Below, piece after piece: positions 1 to 7,080 of a stretch of DNA of 14,135 nucleotides. Below the pieces are notes generated by a model. It searched no databases. It worked only from the letters and a program-made list of their open reading frames with translations, and was not told the origin of the DNA. The stretch spans positions 1-14,135 of the forward strand of contig JBJKSJ010000227.1 in the NCBI GenBank assembly GCA_046704085.1. Direction: 5' to 3'. The first letter of the stretch is position 1; each line of letters begins with the position of its first letter. Source of the stretch: DATBHW01 sp046704085. Lineage in GTDB: Bacteria > Chloroflexota > Ktedonobacteria > Ktedonobacterales > DATBGS01. Position numbers and translations under genes: made by a program.

Positions 1-40
1 AGCTGACGGAGATGGCCCACCAGCGCCATCTCCGTCAGCT
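1..40. repeat. Perfect 16-bp inverted repeat with 8-base loop at window edge
   Basis: Bases 1-16 (AGCTGACGGAGATGGC) are the exact reverse complement of 25-40, separated by CCACCAGC. The left arm begins at base 1, so the true arm may be longer than can be seen. It lies inside the partial minus-strand CDS and has no T-run, so it does not look like a terminator. Confidence 0.85.
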
Positions 41-101
41 CCTCGACCACCTGGCGCAACTCTCGCTGAAAGAGCCGCTGTGACCCTCGCTTCTGTACCA
101 T
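1..101 (-). CDS. 5' end of an unidentified CDS running off the left edge
   Basis: An open frame on the minus strand starts with ATG at 99-101 and stays open to the window edge, giving 33 complete codons. The peptide begins MVQKRGSQRLFQREL and is charged and probably helical. A strong SD (GAGGAG, about 7 bases upstream of the ATG) is the main reason to believe the start. I do not recognise the family. The last third of the visible coding sequence lies in a perfect inverted repeat (1-40), so the opposite strand also reads as a short open frame ending with TGA at 81-83. That plus-strand reading has no visible start, and I consider it a shadow. Function unknown. Confidence 0.5.
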   Translation of the reverse strand, partial: MVQKRGSQRLFQRELRQVVEELTEMALVGHLRQ

Positions 102-295
102 ACGCGCTCTCCTCGGAAAAGGCGCCTGCGCAACCAGGGATACGGACAGGCAGCCAGATGGCGTAACTGGTACTGTGTTAGCAAGATCAATGCCAGGGGT
201 GGAAGGTCCACACATGTCGCATAGGCTGAAGATCAGCCTCCAGCCCACGATCGCGCTGCAGCGCAGCCAGCAAGAGGTTTTGGGGACGTCCACCA

Positions 296-808
296 TCAGC
301 TATGCGCATGTTCGCTCCAATAAGCAGAGGAAGGCTCGAGGCGAGCATCCTCTCGCCTCAGCCTGGTTGGAAAGTGATGACGGCGACCCTCAACTAGCCA
401 GAGGTATACGGCCAGACCAGCGATCATCAGACCGAACCAACCGTACAGACACTCAGTCCAGGAGACCCCTTGCTTGAGCAGTATGACTTCCACGCTGATA
501 AAGCCGACCAGGATCAGGCCCGCCGCCCCTGAGGCGAGGATGCCCACTCGGCGTCCGGTAAAGAGCGTGATTATACCTATGACGGCACTGCCTCCGACAC
601 CAATCGCCAGGACCAGTGCGGGGATGGTGTAATCGCTGAACGGCGTGTTTGCCAGCCACTCCAGTGGAAATCGGCCTTGCCCCCCCGCTTCGATCAGGAC
701 GCCATTCTGGTAGGTGCCGACCAGCAGGAGAATGCCGCCTCCAATCGCCGACAGCGCAATCAACCCCTCCAGCACACCCACCACGATACGGACCAGTTTG
801 TGCTGCAT
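296..808 (-). CDS. Small four-helix integral membrane protein, function unknown
   Basis: This encodes a 170-residue protein beginning MQHKLVRIVVGVLEGL. The open frame extends upstream to 934, but the ATG at 806-808 is preceded at short distance by a purine-rich SD (AAGGGGG), and the upstream residues (Cys/His rich, non-helical) do not look like the same protein. Four hydrophobic segments are visible at about residues 8-31, 61-83, 87-111 and 118-139. A soluble loop of about 30 residues lies between helices 1 and 2, and a basic, charged C-terminal tail contains RRHHFPTRLRRED. By positive charge, the tail and the short GRR loop between helices 2 and 3 should be cytoplasmic. No catalytic motif is seen. 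It lies 259 bases downstream of thiL in the same direction and probably has its own promoter, which I could not place. Confidence 0.75.
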   Translation of the reverse strand: MQHKLVRIVVGVLEGLIALSAIGGGILLLVGTYQNGVLIEAGGQGRFPLEWLANTPFSDYTIPALVLAIGVGGSAVIGIITLFTGRRVGILASGAAGLILVGFISVEVILLKQGVSWTECLYGWFGLMIAGLAVYLWLVEGRRHHFPTRLRREDARLEPSSAYWSEHAHS

Positions 809-1067
809 CTTCTTGCCCCCTTGTGGCTTATCCACCTGCCCCGCGAGCAGGCAGTCGAAATAGCCAATCTGGTGAGAGGATGGACATGTTTCCTCATGAA
901 AAAGATGACATACCCAGGGCGCCCCAGAAGTCACTGCGGGTAGAGAAAGCGTTGCAATGAATCATACTAAAAGCGTTCTGGCGGCGGCTCAGGAGAGACA
1001 GCGACGCTGTTACTTGTACCGTCAGCATCCACGCAAGCGCAGCGACTGGCCGGCGTGGGTAGCGACG

Positions 1068-2117
1068 CTACAAGGGGACGCTGCGCAGGTGGTCCCAGCC
1101 GCGCGGGGCCAGCGGCTGGATAGAGCCATCCTGGGCGCGCAGGGTCATCCCGGCTTCAGGGGACAGAATGGCGCCAATCACCGTAACAGGCGTCCCGGTG
1201 GCAATCTGAAGCGTTTCGATGATGCGCGGCACGGCGGCAGGTGGCGCCGTGAAGAGCAGTTGATAATCCTCGCCGCCAGTGAGCGCCCAGTCCAGCGCGT
1301 CCTGCCCAGTGCGCCGGGCCACCTGGCGCACGTCGTCAGCGATGGGCAGCGCCACTTCATCCAGCCGCGCGCCAACCTTGCTCTGCTCGCAGAGATGCCC
1401 CAGGTCCGCCGCCAGTCCATCGCTGATGTCGAGCATCGCCGTCACCACACCCAGCGACGCCAGCAGCCGACCCTCCGGCACGCGCGGCACGGGCGTCAGT
1501 TGGGCATCCTTCAGCCGCTCCGCAACAGCTTCGGGAGCGGGTGTCTCTGGATGGAGCAGCAGATGTAGGCCAGCCGCCGCCTCGCCCAAGGCGCCTGTCA
1601 CCAGCAGCGCGTCGCCGGGGCGCGCCCCGGAGCGCAAGATGACCTGATCCCGCCGCGCCTGGCCGAGCAGGGTAATATCCAGGCCAAACGTCGGCGAACC
1701 CACGATATTGCCGCCGACGATCACCGCCCCATACGCCCACGCCTCAGACTGCAAGCCCAGATAGAGACCATCCAGAAACGCGACAGGGAGATCGGTAGGC
1801 AGGAACAGCGAGACCAGCGCATAGCGCGGCGCGCCGCCCATGCTGGCAATATCACTTAGATTGACGGCCAACACGCGCCGCCCAATCTGCGTGGGCGTAG
1901 CGACCCGCTGAAGAAACTGGCTGCCATCCACCAGCGCGTCGCACGTCGCCAGCAGAACCGTATCACCGTCCAGGTCGAGGACGGCACAGTCATCGCCCAC
2001 ACCCACCAGCACGTCCGGGCGCGCGCGCAGCCCGCGTGTCAGGCGCGCAATCAAGCCAAACTCGCCCAACGCCTGAATGGTCTCCCCAGGCCCTGCTTGT
2101 GGCACAAACTCAGTCAA
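1068..2117 (-). CDS. thiL: Thiamine-monophosphate kinase
   Basis: ThiL phosphorylates thiamine monophosphate with ATP to make thiamine diphosphate, the last step of cofactor synthesis in the cytoplasm. The 349-residue protein shows the family signatures in order: GVGDDCAVLD (39-48), DALVDGSQF (60-68), NLSDIASMGGAPRYALVSL (86-104), GGNIVGSP (135-142), ISDGLAADLGHL (231-242) and GGEDYQLLFT (281-290). Length fits the family. I chose the TTG at 2117 because it lies inside the end of the upstream gene (TTGACTGA, an 8-base overlap) and follows a GGAGAGAG SD, the arrangement expected for translational coupling. An in-frame ATG at 2147 is possible but has less support. The glycine-rich motif reads GGN where many members have GGD, a variant I believe also occurs elsewhere. 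Expression is probably tied to the two genes upstream, rdgB and the exonuclease/DinG-like gene. Confidence 0.93.
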   Translation of the reverse strand: MTEFVPQAGPGETIQALGEFGLIARLTRGLRARPDVLVGVGDDCAVLDLDGDTVLLATCDALVDGSQFLQRVATPTQIGRRVLAVNLSDIASMGGAPRYALVSLFLPTDLPVAFLDGLYLGLQSEAWAYGAVIVGGNIVGSPTFGLDITLLGQARRDQVILRSGARPGDALLVTGALGEAAAGLHLLLHPETPAPEAVAERLKDAQLTPVPRVPEGRLLASLGVVTAMLDISDGLAADLGHLCEQSKVGARLDEVALPIADDVRQVARRTGQDALDWALTGGEDYQLLFTAPPAAVPRIIETLQIATGTPVTVIGAILSPEAGMTLRAQDGSIQPLAPRGWDHLRSVPL

Positions 2118-5100
2118 CGCTCTCTCCGCGAATCCAGCCCGCCACATGCTCCGGCAGGAGCGAGACACTGCCCTGGCGCACCGTGCAATGCGGCAGCGAG
2201 TGCAAAAAGACCGACCCGTAATCCTTCGCCTGCACGCGCTTATCGAACAGCACAATCGCGTTGCGGCGCGAGCCGCTCCAGGCGAGCCGATTCAGCGCGT
2301 GGCGCACGCGCAGCGACGCCTGGGGGATGACAAACTGATTCAACTGGTCATGATAGTGTTCTGCGCGCCCAGCCTGTGGCGGGTCGCTCAGGGCCGGGAA
2401 GGGGAGCCGGGTGACCACCACGCAGGCCGGGCGCTCACCAGGCAGGTCCACTGTATCCCACGAGTTCACCGCACCCAGCAACACCACGCGCTCCTGCGAG
2501 CGGAACGTCTGCCAGATCTGGCGCAGCGAGCCATCAATCGCCTGGGCCAGCACCAGAATCCCGCGCTCCTCCAGCGCCGCCTTGATCCCCGCGTAGCCCG
2601 CGCGCAGCGCGGCGTGCGAGGCAAACAGCGCCACCGTCTCGCCGCCCAGCGTGGTGGCAAGCTGAATCAACATCGCGTCCAGATGGCGCTGGTAATGATG
2701 CGTATTCGGTTCAGAAACATCCTCCGGCAGATAGAGCAGCGACTGCGGCTGCGCTTCGGGCGCCGCAGAAAGCGTTGCGGCACGCCCGGCAGCCAGCCCC
2801 AGCCGCTCGGCGGTATAATCGAACTCGCCGCTGAAGGTCAGGGCCGAAGAGACCAGCGCCGCCGCGCGATCCGGACGAAAGACCGTGCGCTGAAGCAGCG
2901 CCCCGGCATGCGTCGGGGCGGCATGCAGGCTAGGCAGTGGGATCGCGGGCACGCTCTCCGCAGGCAGATTAGCCGAAGCGCCAGAGGCCGCGCGCACGGG
3001 CAGCGGCGGCAGCGGCGGCTTCACCCAATAGACCATCTCGCCCCTCGGCTGAGTGATCGCCAACCTGCCTTGCTCGACCGACCGACGCAGACGGAAGCAC
3101 ACGCCGTTCAGTTCGCCGCCGAGCGCCACCAGCGCCTCGGCAGCCGCAGGCGGCAGGTCAGGGAGCGTCAGCGTTGGAGGCGCTTTGCCCACTTGCGCCG
3201 GGCCACGCGTGGGATCCGAGCTACTCAGCAAGGCAATTAGCCGTTCCAGCCGCGAGAGCAGCGTCAGCAGCCCCTCCTCCAGTTCGGCCCACGCCTCCTC
3301 GACGCCTTTCCAGGCGGGCACGTTGCGAATCTTCGGCAGCAAACGCAGCGCCGGATCAACGCCCTCATTCCAGGCGCGCGGCCCGCCGCTGTGATGCTGA
3401 GTTTGATGCTCAGAGAGCAAGAAAGCCAGCGCATAAAAGAAGCGTTCCAGCGCCTGCTTTGTTGCCTGGACCGGCGCCTCCCACGAGGCCAGGTGCGCCT
3501 CTGCTGGCAGCGTGCTACGCTGGGAAGTCGCCTGGAACTGCTCCAGCGAGCGCGTCGCCAGGACCAGCAGCCCACCCTGCGCCTCTTCAGGCGGCTCTGT
3601 CAGCAGTTCTTCCAGCAGTCGCACCAGTTCTGGCTGATTGAGATCATAGCTGCCCTGGCGAAGCGCCTCCTCTTCCAGCAGATGCGCGTCCAGAATCAGC
3701 AGATGCGCAGCCTTCGCCAGCGCCGTCTCATCGCTGGAAAGAGAGGACAGCAGCGCCGCGTGCGTCGTCACCAGGACATCTGCCGTCGCCGCCGCGTCAC
3801 GCGAGCGTTTGGAAAAGCAATAACCGCTCTGCGCGTAGGGGCAGCGCGGCAGTGCATCCAGATATTCCGGCCCGGCGCGCACCAACTCCCAGGCCGCCTG
3901 CTCCTGGGGCATCAGCACCAGATCCTCGCGGATGCCTGTTGCGCTGTAATTCAGCCAGATGGTCAGCTTCGCCAGCCCGCGCGTAATATCTGCGGGAAAG
4001 TGGCCGTTGCGCGGTACGCGCCCACCGCCAAACCAGCGATGCAGGCAGAGATATTTGTCTGGCTCGGTAAGGAACTCCACGCTGGGTGTCCGGGGCAGAT
4101 GAACCGCGAGTTCCGGCAGCACCTCCTGCATCAACCGACGGCACGTGGCAGGGTTGGGCGCGGCAATCACCAGCGGGTGCCGCTGCTCCTGAGTCCAGCG
4201 CAGCGCAGCCAGCAGGCTTGTCGGCAGGCTCGCCGCGTCCGGCTCAACCTCCAGCAGCAGCGGGCGCGGCGCCGCAAACGCCTCGCCAATCGCCGCCGCC
4301 GGATTCGACGGCAAAGACGCCGACGCTCCATGTGAGGTGTCGCGTGTAGCGCCAGCCTCCGTGCTGGGGGTTGCGGCAGGGCTTGTACCACCCACATCCC
4401 TGTCGGCTGGGGTGGGGGCGGGGCGCGCGATGCCCAGCGAAAAGACCTGCGGATTAACGCCCAGCTTGGCCGCCAGTTGCGCGCCAACCGATCCCCAGCC
4501 ACTAGATGACGTGCGTCCAAGGCGCGCCCGCCGCTCCTCGAAAAGCGCGAGCAGCGGCCAACTCAGTCGTCCGCTCAGCCGCGAAAGTTCCTCCAGCACC
4601 GACGGCTCCAGTTGCGCAATGCGCGCCAGCAACGCCAGCAAGACATCTTTCGCCAGCACCGCGTCGGCCATCGCCCGATGAAAGACATCGCCCAGCACAC
4701 CCAGCGCCTCGGCCACGCGCTCCAGCGTATAGCTGGGCAGGGCCGGAAGCAAGACCGTCGCCAGTTCAAACGTATCGAGCAGCGGATTCTCCTGGGCCAG
4801 CCCGCGCCGCCGCAGAAACGCCGCGTCAAAGGGCACGCTGTGCCCCACCAGCGCTGCATGGCCCAGAAAGGCGCGCAGGCGAGGCGCAATGGCATCGAAA
4901 TGTGGGGCTTGCTGAAGATCAGCCGAGGTAATCCCTGTCAGGCGCTGCACCCGATAGGGGATCGGGCGATTCGTGGCAACAAACGTCTGAAAGGTATCGA
5001 TGACCTCAGCCCCACGAAACTTCACAGCGGCAATCTCGATAATGCTGTCAGTTTCAGGTTGCAGCCCCGTTGTCTCCAGATCAATCGAGACACGGATAGG

Positions 5101-5187
5101 CTGGCCGCGCAGTGGCGGCCTCCGCAGCCGAACAGCACTGGCTCCAGAGGCGCTTCCAGGCAGATTAGCGATGAGCAGACCCCACAT
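2110..5187 (-). CDS. DEDDh 3'-5' exonuclease fused to a DinG-like helicase region with degenerate ATPase motifs
   Basis: This is a 1025-residue cytoplasmic protein. An N-terminal DnaQ/epsilon-type exonuclease (about 31-190) has all five acidic/His ligands: IDLETTG (D36, E38), GHSVPFD (D121) and FHRAMAD (H170, D175). A proline- and serine-rich linker (about 255-300) follows, then a region collinear with DinG/XPD-type superfamily 2 helicases. In that region the Walker A site is replaced by LEVEPDAASLPTS (312-324) with no GKS/T. The DEAH box reads ILDAH (498-502). Motif V is GAVNSWDTVDLPG (905-917), and motif VI is RHALNRLAWS (962-971) without the usual GRLIR. Three cysteines of a possible iron-sulfur site remain (C381, C449, C457). 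I infer an active nuclease on a helicase scaffold that has lost ATP hydrolysis. It overlaps rdgB by 23 bases and thiL by 8. The ATG at 5187 has a weak SD and probably relies on coupling. Exonuclease domain confident; helicase inactivity is inference. Confidence 0.88.
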   Translation of the reverse strand: MWGLLIANLPGSASGASAVRLRRPPLRGQPIRVSIDLETTGLQPETDSIIEIAAVKFRGAEVIDTFQTFVATNRPIPYRVQRLTGITSADLQQAPHFDAIAPRLRAFLGHAALVGHSVPFDAAFLRRRGLAQENPLLDTFELATVLLPALPSYTLERVAEALGVLGDVFHRAMADAVLAKDVLLALLARIAQLEPSVLEELSRLSGRLSWPLLALFEERRARLGRTSSSGWGSVGAQLAAKLGVNPQVFSLGIARPAPTPADRDVGGTSPAATPSTEAGATRDTSHGASASLPSNPAAAIGEAFAAPRPLLLEVEPDAASLPTSLLAALRWTQEQRHPLVIAAPNPATCRRLMQEVLPELAVHLPRTPSVEFLTEPDKYLCLHRWFGGGRVPRNGHFPADITRGLAKLTIWLNYSATGIREDLVLMPQEQAAWELVRAGPEYLDALPRCPYAQSGYCFSKRSRDAAATADVLVTTHAALLSSLSSDETALAKAAHLLILDAHLLEEEALRQGSYDLNQPELVRLLEELLTEPPEEAQGGLLVLATRSLEQFQATSQRSTLPAEAHLASWEAPVQATKQALERFFYALAFLLSEHQTQHHSGGPRAWNEGVDPALRLLPKIRNVPAWKGVEEAWAELEEGLLTLLSRLERLIALLSSSDPTRGPAQVGKAPPTLTLPDLPPAAAEALVALGGELNGVCFRLRRSVEQGRLAITQPRGEMVYWVKPPLPPLPVRAASGASANLPAESVPAIPLPSLHAAPTHAGALLQRTVFRPDRAAALVSSALTFSGEFDYTAERLGLAAGRAATLSAAPEAQPQSLLYLPEDVSEPNTHHYQRHLDAMLIQLATTLGGETVALFASHAALRAGYAGIKAALEERGILVLAQAIDGSLRQIWQTFRSQERVVLLGAVNSWDTVDLPGERPACVVVTRLPFPALSDPPQAGRAEHYHDQLNQFVIPQASLRVRHALNRLAWSGSRRNAIVLFDKRVQAKDYGSVFLHSLPHCTVRQGSVSLLPEHVAGWIRGESVD

Positions 5188-5776
5188 TCAGGCGCATCAG
5201 CACATCACGCGCAGCCCTGGCCGCGCGCCCCCGATGGCTGATGCGATGTTTTGCTTCGGGGGCAAGTTCCGCAGTCGTCGAACCGAGCGCAGGCACGTAG
5301 AAAATTGGATCGTAGCCAAAACCATTCGCGCCGCGCGGCGCATCCACAATGATCCCTTCCACGACGCCCTCCACGACCTCGTGCCAGCCATCGGGCTGGG
5401 CCAGCGCAATCGCGCAGCGAAAACGCGCCGTGCGCTGCTCCGGAGGCAGCCTGGCCAGCCGGGCAAAAATCAGCGTGAAACGCTCAGGATAGGGCGTATC
5501 AGGGGTGGGCCAGCGAGCCGAGCGCACTCCAGGTTCGCCGCCCAGCGCGTCGATCTCCAGCCCGGAATCATCCGCCAGCGTCAGCAGCCCGCTGGCCTGG
5601 GCATAGGCCCGCGCCTTCAGCAAAGCGTTTTCGGCAAAGTTCGCGCCGGTTTCCTCCACCTCCAGATCAATGCCCTGCTCAGTCAGGGTCGTCAGGTCAA
5701 AGGGTAGCCCCGCAAAAATCTCTCGATATTCACGCAGCTTCCCTGGATTGGTCGTTGCGACCAGCAGGCTCGACAC
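5165..5776 (-). CDS. rdgB: XTP/dITP diphosphatase (Ham1 family)
   Basis: This house-cleaning enzyme hydrolyses dITP, XTP and related deaminated purine triphosphates to monophosphate and pyrophosphate, keeping them out of DNA and RNA. The 203-residue length is typical. Visible family motifs are ATTNPGKLREYREI (7-20, nucleotide-binding loop), LADDSGLEIDALGGEPGVRS (67-86, metal-binding acidic cluster), GANGFGYDPIFY (149-160) and SHRGRA (180-185). The start is a GTG at 5774-5776 with an AGGAG SD about 8 bases upstream. It is the first gene of a minus-strand unit that continues, with overlaps, into the exonuclease/DinG-like gene and thiL. The pairing with an exonuclease fits a DNA-quality theme. 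A promoter with an extended -10 lies about 35 bases upstream. Confidence 0.95.
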   Translation of the reverse strand: MSSLLVATTNPGKLREYREIFAGLPFDLTTLTEQGIDLEVEETGANFAENALLKARAYAQASGLLTLADDSGLEIDALGGEPGVRSARWPTPDTPYPERFTLIFARLARLPPEQRTARFRCAIALAQPDGWHEVVEGVVEGIIVDAPRGANGFGYDPIFYVPALGSTTAELAPEAKHRISHRGRAARAARDVLMRLNVGSAHR

Positions 5777-5812
5777 ACAGGCGCTCCTCGCAAGAGAATG
5801 GAATTTGTTCGC

Positions 5813-5821
5813 ATTGTATCA
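5813..5821 (-). promoter_or_regulatory. Extended -10 promoter for rdgB
   Basis: On the minus strand the sequence reads TATGATACAAT: a TGN element directly followed by TACAAT. No good -35 is seen at 17 bases, which suits an extended -10 promoter. It would give a leader of about 30 bases before the rdgB GTG. Confidence 0.5.
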
Positions 5822-5862
5822 TATCACCACGCCTGCGTCGAGACCTTGCTGCGCGCACAAGC

Positions 5863-5891
5863 TTGATCCTCGCCGCTCTCTATGCTACACT
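5863..5891 (+). promoter_or_regulatory. Sigma-70-like promoter for the alcohol dehydrogenase gene
   Basis: TTGATC (5863-5868) and TACACT (5886-5891) are separated by exactly 17 bases in the divergent region between rdgB and the dehydrogenase. The expected leader is about 40 bases and carries AGGAGG and AAGGAG before the start codon. Confidence 0.55.
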
Positions 5892-5937
5892 CCTCGCGGC
5901 AACTGCTACCATCAGCCAGGAGGGAAGGAGCCGTGCC

Positions 5938-6987
5938 TTGAAAATGCTTGCCGCGCGCTTCTACGCCCCGCTGGACGTGCGCATCGAGGAGATCGACGTG
6001 CCCCGGCCAGGGCCAGGCGAGGCGCTGGTCAAAGTGGCCGCCGCCACCACCTGCGGCACTGACCTCAAAGCCTATCGACGCGGGCATCCGGTCTTGATGA
6101 AGACCCTGCCCTCGCTCTTTGGGCACGAAGTCGCCGGCACAGTGGCCGAAGTCGGCGCGGGCGTCGCGCGCTTTCAGCCGGGCATGCGCGTCGTCGTCGC
6201 CAACTCCGCCCCCTGCAACCGCTGCTTCTTCTGCCGCCAGGGACGCCAGAGTCTCTGCGAAGACCTGCTCCTGCTCAACGGCGCCTACGCCGGATACCTG
6301 CTCGTTCCTGCCCGCATCGTCGAACAAAACCTCTGGGAACTGCCCGCCGATCTCCCTTTCACCAGCGCCGCGCTTACCGAACCTCTGGCCTGCGCGCTGC
6401 ATGGCATTGAGGCCAGTGACATCCACGTTGGCGCAAGCGTCGTCATTATCGGGGGCGGACCATTAGGCTTGCTGCTGCTGGCAGTGGCAAAGCTGCGCGG
6501 GGCGCGGGCCATCCTCTGCGGGCGCGGCGCGGAGCGCCTGGCCGTTGCGCAGGCACTAGGCGCCGACGCGATCATCGATGCAGGCCAGCTTCCCGACCTG
6601 GCCGCAGAGGTCGAGGCCGTGCGGGCACTCACCGATGGCCGACGCGGCGCCGATACCGTCATCGAAGCCGTCGGCGAACCAACACTCTGGGAGGCAGCGA
6701 CACAGATGGTGCGCTATGGTGGCCTCGTCAACCTCTTCGGCGGCTGCGCTGCCGGGACAAGCGTCGCGCTCCAGACCCAGCCGCTGCATTATGGCGAAAT
6801 CACACTAAAAGGGGTCTTTCACCACACGCCATATTACTTCTCGACGGCCCTTCAACTGATCGCCGAGCGCCGCATTCCCGTCGAGCGCCTCATCAGCGGC
6901 GCGTTTCCGCTGGCGCGCCTTCACGACGCCTTTGACCACCTACTCAAACGCCAGGGTATGAAATATGCCATTATCCCAGAACCATAG
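5938..6987 (+). CDS. Zinc-dependent medium-chain alcohol/polyol dehydrogenase
   Basis: A 349-residue NAD(P)-dependent dehydrogenase of the medium-chain family, closest in style to sorbitol/threonine-dehydrogenase-type enzymes; the substrate cannot be told from sequence. The catalytic zinc ligands are visible as CGTD (C39), GHEVAG (H63, E64) and TEPLACA (E148). The structural zinc site is CNRCFFCRQGRQSLC (C93, C96, C99, C107). The Rossmann fold has IIGGGPLG (170-177). After the second strand, where NAD-preferring enzymes usually have Asp, the sequence reads CGRGAER, so NADP preference is possible. The TTG at 5938 is chosen because AAGGAG ends 7 bases before it; an in-frame ATG at 5944 is the alternative and changes only two residues. 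The frame is open further upstream to 5755, but that would cross the promoter. Probably transcribed alone or with the deacetylase 93 bases downstream. Confidence 0.9.
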   Translation: MKMLAARFYAPLDVRIEEIDVPRPGPGEALVKVAAATTCGTDLKAYRRGHPVLMKTLPSLFGHEVAGTVAEVGAGVARFQPGMRVVVANSAPCNRCFFCRQGRQSLCEDLLLLNGAYAGYLLVPARIVEQNLWELPADLPFTSAALTEPLACALHGIEASDIHVGASVVIIGGGPLGLLLLAVAKLRGARAILCGRGAERLAVAQALGADAIIDAGQLPDLAAEVEAVRALTDGRRGADTVIEAVGEPTLWEAATQMVRYGGLVNLFGGCAAGTSVALQTQPLHYGEITLKGVFHHTPYYFSTALQLIAERRIPVERLISGAFPLARLHDAFDHLLKRQGMKYAIIPEP

Positions 6988-7080
6988 CAGTATTTCGATA
7001 GGTTGCTTCTTTCGGCGCCGCATGGCTCCGCGCTTACTGGAGCAGCCCTGCTGGCTCTCCGTCGCTGATGGAGAAGCTGT

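Noticed and set aside
3..83. Plus-strand open frame ending in TGA at 81-83, possibly the end of a CDS entering from the left
   Set aside because: It mirrors the minus-strand gene through the inverted repeat. The minus strand has a strong SD and ATG, so the plus frame is more likely a shadow.
223..239. 7-bp stem (AGGCTGA/TCAGCCT) downstream of the membrane protein gene, considered as a terminator
   Set aside because: No T-run follows on the minus strand and the loop is only three bases; too weak to call.
809..1067. Possible promoter or small gene between thiL and the membrane protein gene
   Set aside because: A TATGAT-like hexamer is present on the minus strand, but without a matching -35 or TGN extension; the open frames are shadows or lack SDs.
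2077..3240. 387-residue plus-strand open frame antisense to the exonuclease/DinG-like gene
   Set aside because: Arg/Gln-rich composition with no motif, lying wholly opposite genes with clear family signatures; a GC-driven shadow.
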